This document shows, piece by piece, positions 17,243 through 24,705 of a DNA stretch of 64,000 nt. The notes below the pieces were generated by a model. It did not search any database, was not told the origin of the DNA, and was given only the letters and a program-made list of their open reading frames with translations. How positions within the stretch are numbered: position 1 is the stretch's first letter; every line of letters starts with the position of its first letter. The position numbers and the translations under genes were made by a program. The DNA lies in the NCBI GenBank assembly GCA_039592335.1, contig JBDHBX010000008.1, positions 45,376 through 109,375 of the forward strand. The letters are read 5' to 3'. This DNA comes from WVYX01 sp039592335 (lineage in GTDB: Bacteria; Gemmatimonadota; Gemmatimonadetes; Gemmatimonadales; GWC2-71-9).

Positions 17243-18270
17243 GGCGTCTCCTCCGCGAACGCCAACGCCCGCTGCGGCACGAGATGGATCGCGTCACCCG
17301 CGCGCGCGGCACGCACCGCCGCTTCGAACTCCACCACCGTGCCTGCGGCGTCGGCCGTGAAATAGGCTCGAGCCCCGGTATAGCGGCACCCAGTCACGTT
17401 GGCGGCGAGTCCGGCCTCACCGGGGCCGAGCGCCTCGGGCCGGACCACGACCGACACACGGGTACCCGTCGCCAGCGGCTGCAGCGTCTCGACGGCCCAC
17501 TCGACGCCGGCATCGAGCCTCGCGCGACCGGGCCCAACCATCACGCCACCCAACACACTCGCCCTCCCCACGAACGTGGCCACGAACTGTGTCTGCGGCC
17601 GTTCATACAGATCGGGGGCCGATCCGACCTGCTCCAGCCGTCCCTCGTTGAGCACCGCCACCTGGTCGCCCAGCACGAAGGCTTCCTCCTGCTCGTGGGT
17701 CACGAAGACGGTCGTGATCCCGATCTTCTTGAGTGCCGCCTTCAACTCGCGTCGCGTCCGCTCCCGCAGGCCGGGATCGAGATTCGAGAGCGGCTCGTCC
17801 AGCAGGAGCACCCGTGGGGAGGGCGCCAACGCGCGCGCCACGGCGACGCGCTGTTGTTGCCCGCCGGACAGGGCGCTCACCTGCCGCTCAGCGAACCCCT
17901 CGAGATCCACCAGCGCGAGCATGTCGCTCACGCGCCGCGCCTTGTCAACGGCGGGATCATTTGCGAGCCCAAACGCGACATTCTCGCCCACGGTGAGGTG
18001 GGGAAAGAGCGCGTAGTGCTGAAACACCATCCCGAAGCGCCGCTCCGCCGGCGCCCGGCGTGTCTCGTCGCGCCCGTCCACGGTGATGGTGCCCCCATCG
18101 GGCCACTCGAAGCCGGCCAGGAGCCGTAGGGTGGTCGTCTTGCCGCTCCCGCTCGGCCCCAGCAGCGCGAGCACCGCCCCCTGCGGCACCGACAGCGTGA
18201 GATCGTCCACCGCCACGTGGGTTCCGAACCGCTTGGTGAGATGGCTGAGCTGGAGGAAGGCGTCGCTCAT
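17239..18270 (-). CDS. Fe(III)-type ABC importer ATPase (FbpC/PotA family)
   Basis: A 343-residue ATPase with Walker A GPSGSGKTTTLRLLAG, Q-loop FGMVFQHYALFPHLTV, signature LSGGQQQRVAVARALA, Walker B VLLLDEPLSNLDP and H-loop VFVTHEQEEAF. A C-terminal TOBE domain of about 100 residues (VVVRPEALGPGEAGL) is present, as usual for the CUT1/FbpC/PotA group. ATG 18270 overlaps the binding-protein stop by 4 nt. Only motif-rich sequence follows this start, whereas a longer in-frame extension upstream has no domain. Confidence 0.93.
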   Translation of the reverse strand: MSDAFLQLSHLTKRFGTHVAVDDLTLSVPQGAVLALLGPSGSGKTTTLRLLAGFEWPDGGTITVDGRDETRRAPAERRFGMVFQHYALFPHLTVGENVAFGLANDPAVDKARRVSDMLALVDLEGFAERQVSALSGGQQQRVAVARALAPSPRVLLLDEPLSNLDPGLRERTRRELKAALKKIGITTVFVTHEQEEAFVLGDQVAVLNEGRLEQVGSAPDLYERPQTQFVATFVGRASVLGGVMVGPGRARLDAGVEWAVETLQPLATGTRVSVVVRPEALGPGEAGLAANVTGCRYTGARAYFTADAAGTVVEFEAAVRAARAGDAIHLVPQRALAFAEETP

Positions 18271-19310
18271 CGCCTCCCCGCCGTCCCGCGACCGCGCACG
18301 TGGCGGTCCCAATGGGTCATCCACGCGGCGCCGTGCTGGCTCAGGAGCTCCCAATCGATATCGGCCACGATGAGTCGTTCCCGCACGTCGCGGGCCCATG
18401 CGGGCAACGAGTCCAGCGCGAGATCGGTGCGGGCCGGCAGGCGGAAGGCTTGGTGCGCGGCCAGGAGCTGGGCCTCAACCGAGCCGGCCCACTCCACGAA
18501 GCGATGTGCGACCTCGAGCTGCTCGGCGCCGCGCACCACGGCGATCGCATCCTCGATGACGGGCGTACCGCTGTGGGGCAGCGTGTACGCGAACGGCGAT
18601 CCCTTGTCCTGCTCCACGAGAATGTCAGGAAGATCCCACAGGGTGATGAGCCCTTCCTGCCGCAGGAGCTTCTGGTGCAGCAGCGCCGGATTGAACACGT
18701 ACTCCTTCGTCTGCGCGTCGAGCCGGCGCAGCCAATCGAAGCCGGCCGCTGTGTCTCCCGTGGCTGCGAGGCTGCGCTCGATCACCATGCCGAAGATCGT
18801 GCGCATCGTGCCAGAGCCCAGCGGCTCCCGGATGACCACCTTCTGCGACCACTGTGGCGCCAGCACCTCCTGCCAGTCCTGGGGGGCCTCGTCGGCCGGC
18901 ACCGCATCGCTGTTGTAGGCGATGACCGCGGGAGTCTCGAACACCGCGAAGTAGAGATCCCCAGGTCCATGGCCGCGCGGCTCCACCGCATCGGCCCAAC
19001 TCGGCCGGTACGGCTGCAACAGCGAGTCCGCCGCGGCGCGCCGGAACAGCGTCGACGGCCCGCCGAACCAGACATCGGCTTGGGGGTTGGCCCGCTCGGA
19101 GCGAATGCGGTCGAGCGCATCCTGTGACCCCATGTCGAGCCAACGCACGTCCACGTCGGGATTGGCGGCCTCGAACGTCCGCTCCGCCAGCAGCAGCAGG
19201 TCGCGTCCGTGGGGCGAGTAGACCACCAGAGGCGTGCGGGACTCCCCGCACCCCAGCACCGCGATGGCGGCGAACAGCACGGGATACCGCGCCCCCATCC
19301 TACCCCCCAT
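18267..19310 (-). CDS. Extracellular solute-binding lipoprotein of the ABC importer
   Basis: A 347-residue family 1 binding protein with a short signal and lipobox (LGCGES), so it is tethered in the periplasm. The core begins PLVVYSPHGRDLL and contains ADVWFGGPSTLF, a pattern of FbpA/AfuA/PhnS-type proteins. The paired tyrosines that bind Fe(III) in classical FbpA are not evident, so iron is not proven. Start: ATG 19310 has the better Shine-Dalgarno and overlaps the previous gene by 11 nt; ATG 19298, four residues later, is also possible. It is the first gene of the transporter set. Confidence 0.88.
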   Translation of the reverse strand: MGGRMGARYPVLFAAIAVLGCGESRTPLVVYSPHGRDLLLLAERTFEAANPDVDVRWLDMGSQDALDRIRSERANPQADVWFGGPSTLFRRAAADSLLQPYRPSWADAVEPRGHGPGDLYFAVFETPAVIAYNSDAVPADEAPQDWQEVLAPQWSQKVVIREPLGSGTMRTIFGMVIERSLAATGDTAAGFDWLRRLDAQTKEYVFNPALLHQKLLRQEGLITLWDLPDILVEQDKGSPFAYTLPHSGTPVIEDAIAVVRGAEQLEVAHRFVEWAGSVEAQLLAAHQAFRLPARTDLALDSLPAWARDVRERLIVADIDWELLSQHGAAWMTHWDRHVRGRGTAGRR

Positions 19311-21867
19311 TCCCCTCTCCCAGCGCCAGGAGATTGAGGAACAACCGATACGCTCCGGGCGTCCCCGCCGGCAGCGAGCGGAAGAAGCTGATACCGGTGT
19401 ACACGTAGGTGCCCTCGCCGTACCGCGCCACGAGCAACGCGCCATCCACTTCCGGCATTCCGGGATCCGCCATCGCCAGCAGCGGCGTGTAGGCCTCGTC
19501 CCACGTATGCGCGAAATACAGTCCCCGCTCCTGCGGCCATCCGTCCCAGTCGCCCGCCTCAAGGCGGTTGGGGCGCGTGAACGCCGGGTGCGTCGGCTCG
19601 AGGAGCCGGACCGGTGCCGTCTCGTCGGTCACCCGATCGTGCGGGAACCCGATCGTCAGCGGATACGGCGCGTACTGCCCTCGTATGAACTGATACTGCT
19701 GGTACTGCACCACCAGCAGACCGCCGGCCGCCACGAACTCCAACAGCCGGCCGTTGTGCCGCACCAGCGCCGCATCGGTCTCGTAGGCGCGGCTGCCGAC
19801 CACGATCACGTCGTAGCGAGCCAGGTCGGCATGTGCCAGCATGTCTTCATCGAGCAACTCGATGGGCACGCCGATCTGCACCAGCGCCTCCGGGACACGG
19901 TCGGCCGCTCCTCGCACATACCCGACTCTCTCCAAGTCCGGCAACGCGATGGGCGCCACCCGCACCGTGCTCTCCGCCGGTTTCACCCGTGCCGTGGGAC
20001 GGACGTGCGGGTAGCTCACCAGCGTCACGCCCCGATCGAAGACGCGACCGTCCCGCGATCGCGCCACCGCCCGCACCGTCACCTCACGCTGCTCGGCACC
20101 GTCGGCACGCTGCAGTCTGAACGTGAAGCTCTGCGACTCTCCGAGGCGCTCCAGCCGAAAGGACTGCGCCGCCGGCACTCGCCAGCGATCGGCCTCCAGC
20201 GCGACTTCGCCCTGCGACAGACCCCCAGCCTTAGCGGTGAGGGTCACGGTAAAGATTCGCTCCGGCGAGCCGGCGCTCGACCATGCGAGACGCTCGGGCG
20301 CCAGGCGTACCTCGATCGCGGGCACCACCCGCACCGGGCGCCGCAGCTCGCCGAGGGCCTGATCGAGGTAGCGATAGCTCGCTTCCCGGGAGAGCGTGAA
20401 CGGCGCGGCCATCAGTCCCGCTTCCACCCGGGCGACAACGAGAGGGGGTGCAAACGGCTCGCCCCGTACAGCCGCCGGAGCATCACTCCAGTCGTACAGC
20501 GATCCAACGAGGGGCCGGGTCAGGAAGTACGGTTGCGTGGGCTCCGCATCGGCCGGCACCGTCACGGTGAAGCGGCGCACCATCTGCTGCCCCGACGCCA
20601 GCAAGCTGTGGAGCGGTTGCACGCTCTCCACCCACCATCCCGGCGGCACCGAGAGCGCGATCTCCTCAACCTGGAGTGCCTGGGAGCCTCCGTTGTAGCA
20701 TTGCACCTCCACCTCGAAGCTCCCTCCCGGCACCACCTCGGCGGCACTTACCCGGGCGTCGAGGACCACCCCACCGGCCACGGCAAGCGCCTCCTCGATC
20801 AGCCCGGCTCGGACCGATGGCCCGCTCGCGGTACGGGCCTGCTGCAGGGCGGCGGCGAGCGGCGGGACGGCATCCTGCATCCGCGAGGCCGACACCGCTG
20901 CGCGAAGCGAGTCGGCGAAGATCGCGAGCCAGGAAGTGTCGGACGGGATCCCGGCGAAGAGGCCAGCATCAGCCGCGCCCGGGATCGCCCCGTCGGTGCG
21001 ATCCCGAACCAGTTGCAGCCGGGTGAACTGCGGACCGGTAGGCTGCAGGCGTCCCATGTCCTGGGAGCGGTGCTGCGAGCGGCTGGCCATGGCGATCTGG
21101 TGGTACGAGCGACCGGACCGTGGGTCGAGGTCACCAGTCTCGAGCGTGAGGGTGGTGGCGGCGGTGTCGAACCGCGTGGACCGGTACAGCTTGAGGGGCC
21201 GCCACGGAGCCAGGCCCTCTTCGCCGTCGAGCTCCACGAAGCGGCCCGCATCCCCCGCCGCGTCGAACACCTGCTGGGCCACAACGCCGGCCAGGAGATG
21301 CTGACCGTGCCGGTCGCGCGGGGTGCCAGACCAGACGGCCACGATCACCTGCGGCCGGAACCGACGCACGACCCGCACTGCGTCCTTGAGAATCGAATCC
21401 GGCAGCCAGAACCGTTCGGTCTCCTCCAGCGTACGGGAGTACCCGAAGTCGTACGCCCTGGTGAAGAACTGTCGGGCCCCGTCCATCCGGCGGGCCGAGA
21501 CCAACTCCTGTGAGCGCAGCAGACCCAGCGCCACGCCGAGCTCGTCGCCGATCAGGTTCTGGCCGCCTTCACCCCGCGACAGCGACAGGTACGCCGCCTC
21601 GGCGCCGTACCCCTGCGCTACCAGCGCGAGGAGGCGCGTGTCCTCGTCGTCGGGGTGCGCCCCGATCACCAGGACGCGGTGTGAACTGGCCAGGCGCTGC
21701 AGGAGGTGGTCGAGTTGGGCGGCCCCGCCTGTCGAGGGTGGGACGAGCTGGGCAGACAGGGAACCGCTGCCCAGCAGGAAACACGCGACCAGAGCGGCCA
21801 GACTACGCCGCTTCGCGCGCAACGACAATGCTGCGGAGACGTTCGGCGCTGGGATCTTGCGGATCAC
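19300..21867 (-). CDS. Exported PIG-L/LmbE-family deacetylase, multidomain
   Basis: An 855-residue exported protein with signal peptide (hydrophobic core LAALVACFLLGSGSLSA). The N-terminal PIG-L domain shows the zinc motif GAHPDDED and the second ligand region RDRHGQH. The central part (about residues 400-620) looks like beta-sandwich modules of the NPCBM/alpha-galactosidase-like type. The C-terminal part (about 640-855) resembles a ThuA/GATase-like fold (DVIVVGSRAYETDAALV, then LLVVQYQQYQF). PIG-L enzymes remove acetyl groups from N-acetylglucosamine-type sugars. The ATG start overlaps the upstream gene by 65 bp; TTG codons at 21825 or 21819 would reduce this and keep the signal peptide. It precedes the ABC importer set. 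Confidence 0.9.
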   Translation of the reverse strand: MIRKIPAPNVSAALSLRAKRRSLAALVACFLLGSGSLSAQLVPPSTGGAAQLDHLLQRLASSHRVLVIGAHPDDEDTRLLALVAQGYGAEAAYLSLSRGEGGQNLIGDELGVALGLLRSQELVSARRMDGARQFFTRAYDFGYSRTLEETERFWLPDSILKDAVRVVRRFRPQVIVAVWSGTPRDRHGQHLLAGVVAQQVFDAAGDAGRFVELDGEEGLAPWRPLKLYRSTRFDTAATTLTLETGDLDPRSGRSYHQIAMASRSQHRSQDMGRLQPTGPQFTRLQLVRDRTDGAIPGAADAGLFAGIPSDTSWLAIFADSLRAAVSASRMQDAVPPLAAALQQARTASGPSVRAGLIEEALAVAGGVVLDARVSAAEVVPGGSFEVEVQCYNGGSQALQVEEIALSVPPGWWVESVQPLHSLLASGQQMVRRFTVTVPADAEPTQPYFLTRPLVGSLYDWSDAPAAVRGEPFAPPLVVARVEAGLMAAPFTLSREASYRYLDQALGELRRPVRVVPAIEVRLAPERLAWSSAGSPERIFTVTLTAKAGGLSQGEVALEADRWRVPAAQSFRLERLGESQSFTFRLQRADGAEQREVTVRAVARSRDGRVFDRGVTLVSYPHVRPTARVKPAESTVRVAPIALPDLERVGYVRGAADRVPEALVQIGVPIELLDEDMLAHADLARYDVIVVGSRAYETDAALVRHNGRLLEFVAAGGLLVVQYQQYQFIRGQYAPYPLTIGFPHDRVTDETAPVRLLEPTHPAFTRPNRLEAGDWDGWPQERGLYFAHTWDEAYTPLLAMADPGMPEVDGALLVARYGEGTYVYTGISFFRSLPAGTPGAYRLFLNLLALGEGNGG

Positions 21868-22450
21868 CGAAGGGCAGCGGGTGGCCGGCCGGATCCATGA
21901 GCACGGAGGGACACACGAACTGGAGGCGTCGCGCCCGCACCTTGTCCTGCACCGGCTGCGTGCCGGCCGGTGCGGCGACCATGATGTAGGCCGGGTCCTG
22001 GGGCTTGATCGCCTCCACCGCCGCCAGGAGCTTCCAGGGCTTGGTGACGTGACCGTCCACGATCACGACGTTCTGGCCTTTCACCTCGTGCAGGGCGCGG
22101 GTACCACGGAACAGGAGCCGCTCGGTCTTCACCGCCCGTCGCGCGTCGTCGATAGCCTCGCCCAGCACCATCGCGTCGCGGAAGTGCGGCTCGTATTCCT
22201 GATCGAGCACCGCGTTAGCATCTTCGGCCATCGCCCCCACGATGCCGAGCCCCTCCATGCGCACGTGCGCCGCCACGATGACGTCGAACTTGCACCCCAT
22301 CGCCTTCGCCACGTTGGCGGCGACCTCCACCCCGCCCGGGGTCACGCCCAGCACCAGGGTCGGCGGGTTGATATGGTTGTACACCTGCCGTCCCAGCAGT
22401 GCGCCGGCACCCGAGCGCGAGGAGTAGAGTGGCTTCGGATCTTCGCTCAT
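21803..22450 (-). CDS. Phosphoribosyltransferase-like protein with degenerate PRPP loop
   Basis: A 215-residue protein with the type I PRTase look: an N-terminal LVLGVTPGGVEVAANVA and a central strand-loop NVVIVDGHVTKPWKL where the PRPP loop (normally VVxVDDGxxTG) belongs. The paired acidic residues and the TG of that loop are changed to DGH and TK. It may therefore not be an active transferase and could bind a nucleotide ligand. No signal peptide. It overlaps the deacetylase gene by 65 bp and follows the S9 peptidase by 31 bp, but has its own TATATT box close to the ATG. Confidence 0.7.
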   Translation of the reverse strand: MSEDPKPLYSSRSGAGALLGRQVYNHINPPTLVLGVTPGGVEVAANVAKAMGCKFDVIVAAHVRMEGLGIVGAMAEDANAVLDQEYEPHFRDAMVLGEAIDDARRAVKTERLLFRGTRALHEVKGQNVVIVDGHVTKPWKLLAAVEAIKPQDPAYIMVAAPAGTQPVQDKVRARRLQFVCPSVLMDPAGHPLPFGDPQDPSAERLRSIVVAREAA

Positions 22451-22460
22451 GGCTTCCGCG

Positions 22461-22466
22461 AATATA
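22461..22466 (-). promoter_or_regulatory. Candidate -10 box (TATATT) for the phosphoribosyltransferase-like gene
   Basis: TATATT ends 10 nt before the ATG at 22450. The surrounding 11-mer GCTATATTCGC is identical to the one before the GH113-like gene at 28254. Position implies a transcript with almost no leader. This is inference from the shared motif. Confidence 0.5.
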
Positions 22467-22481
22467 GCGGCGCGGCCCGGC

Positions 22482-24536
22482 TCACGGGACGGCCACGGGG
22501 CTCAGGTAGCGCGCCAGCCAGGCGTGCACCTCGTTCCACCAGACCCGCTGGTTCTGCGGGCGCCCAATCCAGTGCCCCTCATCGGGAAAATAGAGCAGTC
22601 GGGCCGGCACCCCCTGGCGCCGCAGCGCCGTGAAGGCCTCGAGCCCCTGCGTATCGGGCACCCGGAAGTCGAGCGCACCATGGACCACGAGGGTCGGCGT
22701 GCGGAAGTTATTGGCGAAGCGGTGCGGCGACCACTGCTCGTAGTACGTGCGGTTCTCCCAAGGAGTGCCACCGAACTCCCACTCTGGAAACCACAGTTCC
22801 TCGGTCGCGCCGTAGAACGACTCCAGGTTGTACACGCCCGCATGGGTGACGAAGGCGTCGAACCGGTCGGAGTGGCCGTTGATCCAGTTCACCATGTAGC
22901 CGCCGTACGACCCACCCGCGCCCGCGATCCGCGTCGAGTCCACGAACGGGAAGCGGGCCGCGTGCTCGACGCCGGACATGATGTCAATGTATACCCGGCC
23001 GCCCCAGTCCTGTGAGATCTGGTCCACGAACCGCTGACCGAAGCCGGTGGAGCCCCGCGGATTGAGCAGCACGGTCACGTACCCGGCCGCCGCGAACATC
23101 TGCGCGTTCCAGCGGGAGTGCCAGTTGTCGCGCCAGGCGCCCTGCGGACCCCCGTGGATCATCACCAGCAGGGGATAGCGCTGCCCCCGCTGGTATTGGG
23201 GCGGCCGCACCAGCATGCCGCGAACGGTGTTTCCGTCCGCCCCGACCCAGCTGATATCCTCCGCGGGATTCATCCGCAGCTGGCTCAGCATCGCCGCATT
23301 GAGGTCGGTCAGCCGCTGTGGGCTGGCCCCGGCGTTGATGGACCACGTGTACAACTGGCCTGGCCGGTTGATGGCGTCATTCACGAACACCATCGTGTTG
23401 CCATCCTCGGCGATGGAGATCTGGGAGGTGTTCCCCCAGCGCATCAAGGCCTCGATGCGGCCGTTGACGTTGGTCCGATAGATGAGATTCCGGTGCCGCA
23501 GCTGGGAGGTGAACACCAGCTCTCGCGAGTTGGGCAACCAGACGTAGTCGGCCACCCATTGGTCGAAGTCACGGGTGACCTCCCGCACCCCGCCCGTGGA
23601 GAGGTCCAACACCATGAGGCGCCAGCGATCCGACTCGAACCCGGCCCGCTCCTGCGACAGGAAGGCCAGCATGCGCCCGTCCGGGGACGGCGCGGGATGC
23701 GTTTCGGCGCCGCGGAAGCCGGAGGTGAGGTTGCGTGGTTCGCCCCCCTCGATCGAGACCTGGTAGATGTCGGTGTTGGTGTGCCACGCCTGGTCGGTTC
23801 CGATCTTGGTCGTGAACACCAACGAGCGGCCGTCCATCGTGAACGCGTAGTCGCTCGATCCGCCGAACGGCGGCACCGGCACCTCGGAATCTCGCCCGGC
23901 GGTGACGTCCACCGGCATGCCGCCGCCCACTGGCACCACGAACAAGTGGCTGCGCCGCCCATCCTCCCAGCTCGTCCAGTGGCGGTACAACAGCTCGCCG
24001 TACGCGCGAGCGCGACTCGGCCGGCCGGCTTCCGCCTCCATCCGCGCCGCATTGCACGCGTCGTCGGCGCACTCGGGAAACACGTCTGACACGAACGCCA
24101 GATGCGCCCCACTGGGGGACCAGATCACCCCCCCCACCCCTGTGGACAGGGCTACCAGGCGCCGTGAGCGGCCGCGGGACACGTCGTACAGGCGCACCTC
24201 ACTGGCTCCCCCTCGTGTGGTGACGTATGCAATGGTCCGCCCGTCGGGCGCCCAGCGCGCGTGCCGCCCGCCGCGACGGACGTCGGAGATCCGGCGTGGC
24301 TCGCCACCGCTCGTCGCCACCAGCCAGAGATCGGTCGCGCGGCTGTTGGCAGCCAGATCCGTGGTCGTGACGCTGTAGACGACCCGCTGCCCGTCCGGCG
24401 AGACCTGGGGGTCGGACGCGCGCTCCAGCGCCAGGAACTCGTCCACCTGAAGTGGCCGCCCGCCAGTCTGGGCCTCACTGCCCGAAGGCAGCACCACCGC
24501 CACGGCCGCGAGGGCCAAGTAATACAACCGTCTCAT
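22482..24536 (-). CDS. Secreted S9-family (prolyl oligopeptidase/DPP type) peptidase
   Basis: A 684-residue exported serine peptidase. Signal peptide about residues 1-22 (ending GSEAQ). The N-terminal half is a WD40/PD40 beta-propeller with repeated blades of the form SPDGRxLAFxS. The C-terminal alpha/beta hydrolase has Ser543 in GAGGSYGGYMVNW, the acid in HGALDFRVPDTQG and His in PDEGHWIGRPQN. Fold and order match S9C acylaminoacyl/dipeptidyl peptidases, which cut short peptides entering through the propeller. ATG 24536 is chosen because the signal peptide starts there; ATG 24554 would add 6 residues. It leads the seven-gene minus-strand run down to 14442. Confidence 0.95.
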   Translation of the reverse strand: MRRLYYLALAAVAVVLPSGSEAQTGGRPLQVDEFLALERASDPQVSPDGQRVVYSVTTTDLAANSRATDLWLVATSGGEPRRISDVRRGGRHARWAPDGRTIAYVTTRGGASEVRLYDVSRGRSRRLVALSTGVGGVIWSPSGAHLAFVSDVFPECADDACNAARMEAEAGRPSRARAYGELLYRHWTSWEDGRRSHLFVVPVGGGMPVDVTAGRDSEVPVPPFGGSSDYAFTMDGRSLVFTTKIGTDQAWHTNTDIYQVSIEGGEPRNLTSGFRGAETHPAPSPDGRMLAFLSQERAGFESDRWRLMVLDLSTGGVREVTRDFDQWVADYVWLPNSRELVFTSQLRHRNLIYRTNVNGRIEALMRWGNTSQISIAEDGNTMVFVNDAINRPGQLYTWSINAGASPQRLTDLNAAMLSQLRMNPAEDISWVGADGNTVRGMLVRPPQYQRGQRYPLLVMIHGGPQGAWRDNWHSRWNAQMFAAAGYVTVLLNPRGSTGFGQRFVDQISQDWGGRVYIDIMSGVEHAARFPFVDSTRIAGAGGSYGGYMVNWINGHSDRFDAFVTHAGVYNLESFYGATEELWFPEWEFGGTPWENRTYYEQWSPHRFANNFRTPTLVVHGALDFRVPDTQGLEAFTALRRQGVPARLLYFPDEGHWIGRPQNQRVWWNEVHAWLARYLSPVAVP

Positions 24537-24544
24537 GGTCGGGA

Positions 24545-24550
24545 ATCCTA
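24545..24550 (-). promoter_or_regulatory. Candidate leaderless -10 box (TAGGAT) for the S9 peptidase
   Basis: TAGGAT ends exactly 8 nt before the ATG at 24536, the same arrangement as at five other genes. The AGGA inside it could instead serve as a Shine-Dalgarno element with 9-nt spacing, so the promoter reading is not certain here. Confidence 0.4.
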
Positions 24551-24656
24551 CCATTGAACGCCGCCGAATGTTGCCTCCGCGCCCCGACCGACGCAACCAT
24601 TGCGCCGTGGCGCCGGGAACCGGCCCCCTTCATATTTCAGTTCAAGACTATGGAGC

Positions 24657-24676
24657 GCGATGGGTGCTTCCATCGC
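24657..24676. promoter_or_regulatory. Inverted repeat upstream of the acyl-CoA dehydrogenase
   Basis: A perfect repeat GCGATGG-N6-CCATCGC ends 29 bp before the ATG at 24706, just downstream of an AT-rich tract (about 24630-24652) that could hold a promoter. Size and place fit an operator for a dimeric repressor or a hairpin in the leader. The symmetry is visible; function is not known. Confidence 0.4.
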
Positions 24677-24705
24677 TTGATCATACACACCGATTGGACG
24701 TCACC

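Noticed and set aside
18267..19310. Firm naming of the binding protein as ferric FbpA
   Set aside because: The paired tyrosine ligands of classical FbpA are not evident, so only the broader Fe(III)/thiamine/phosphonate transporter type is claimed.
24535..24705. 57-residue N-terminal extension of the acyl-CoA dehydrogenase and the CATG at 24534-24537
   Set aside because: The extension has no domain character and covers an inverted repeat and AT-rich promoter-like sequence; ATG 24706 starts the real protein. So this CATG was not counted among the shared start codons.
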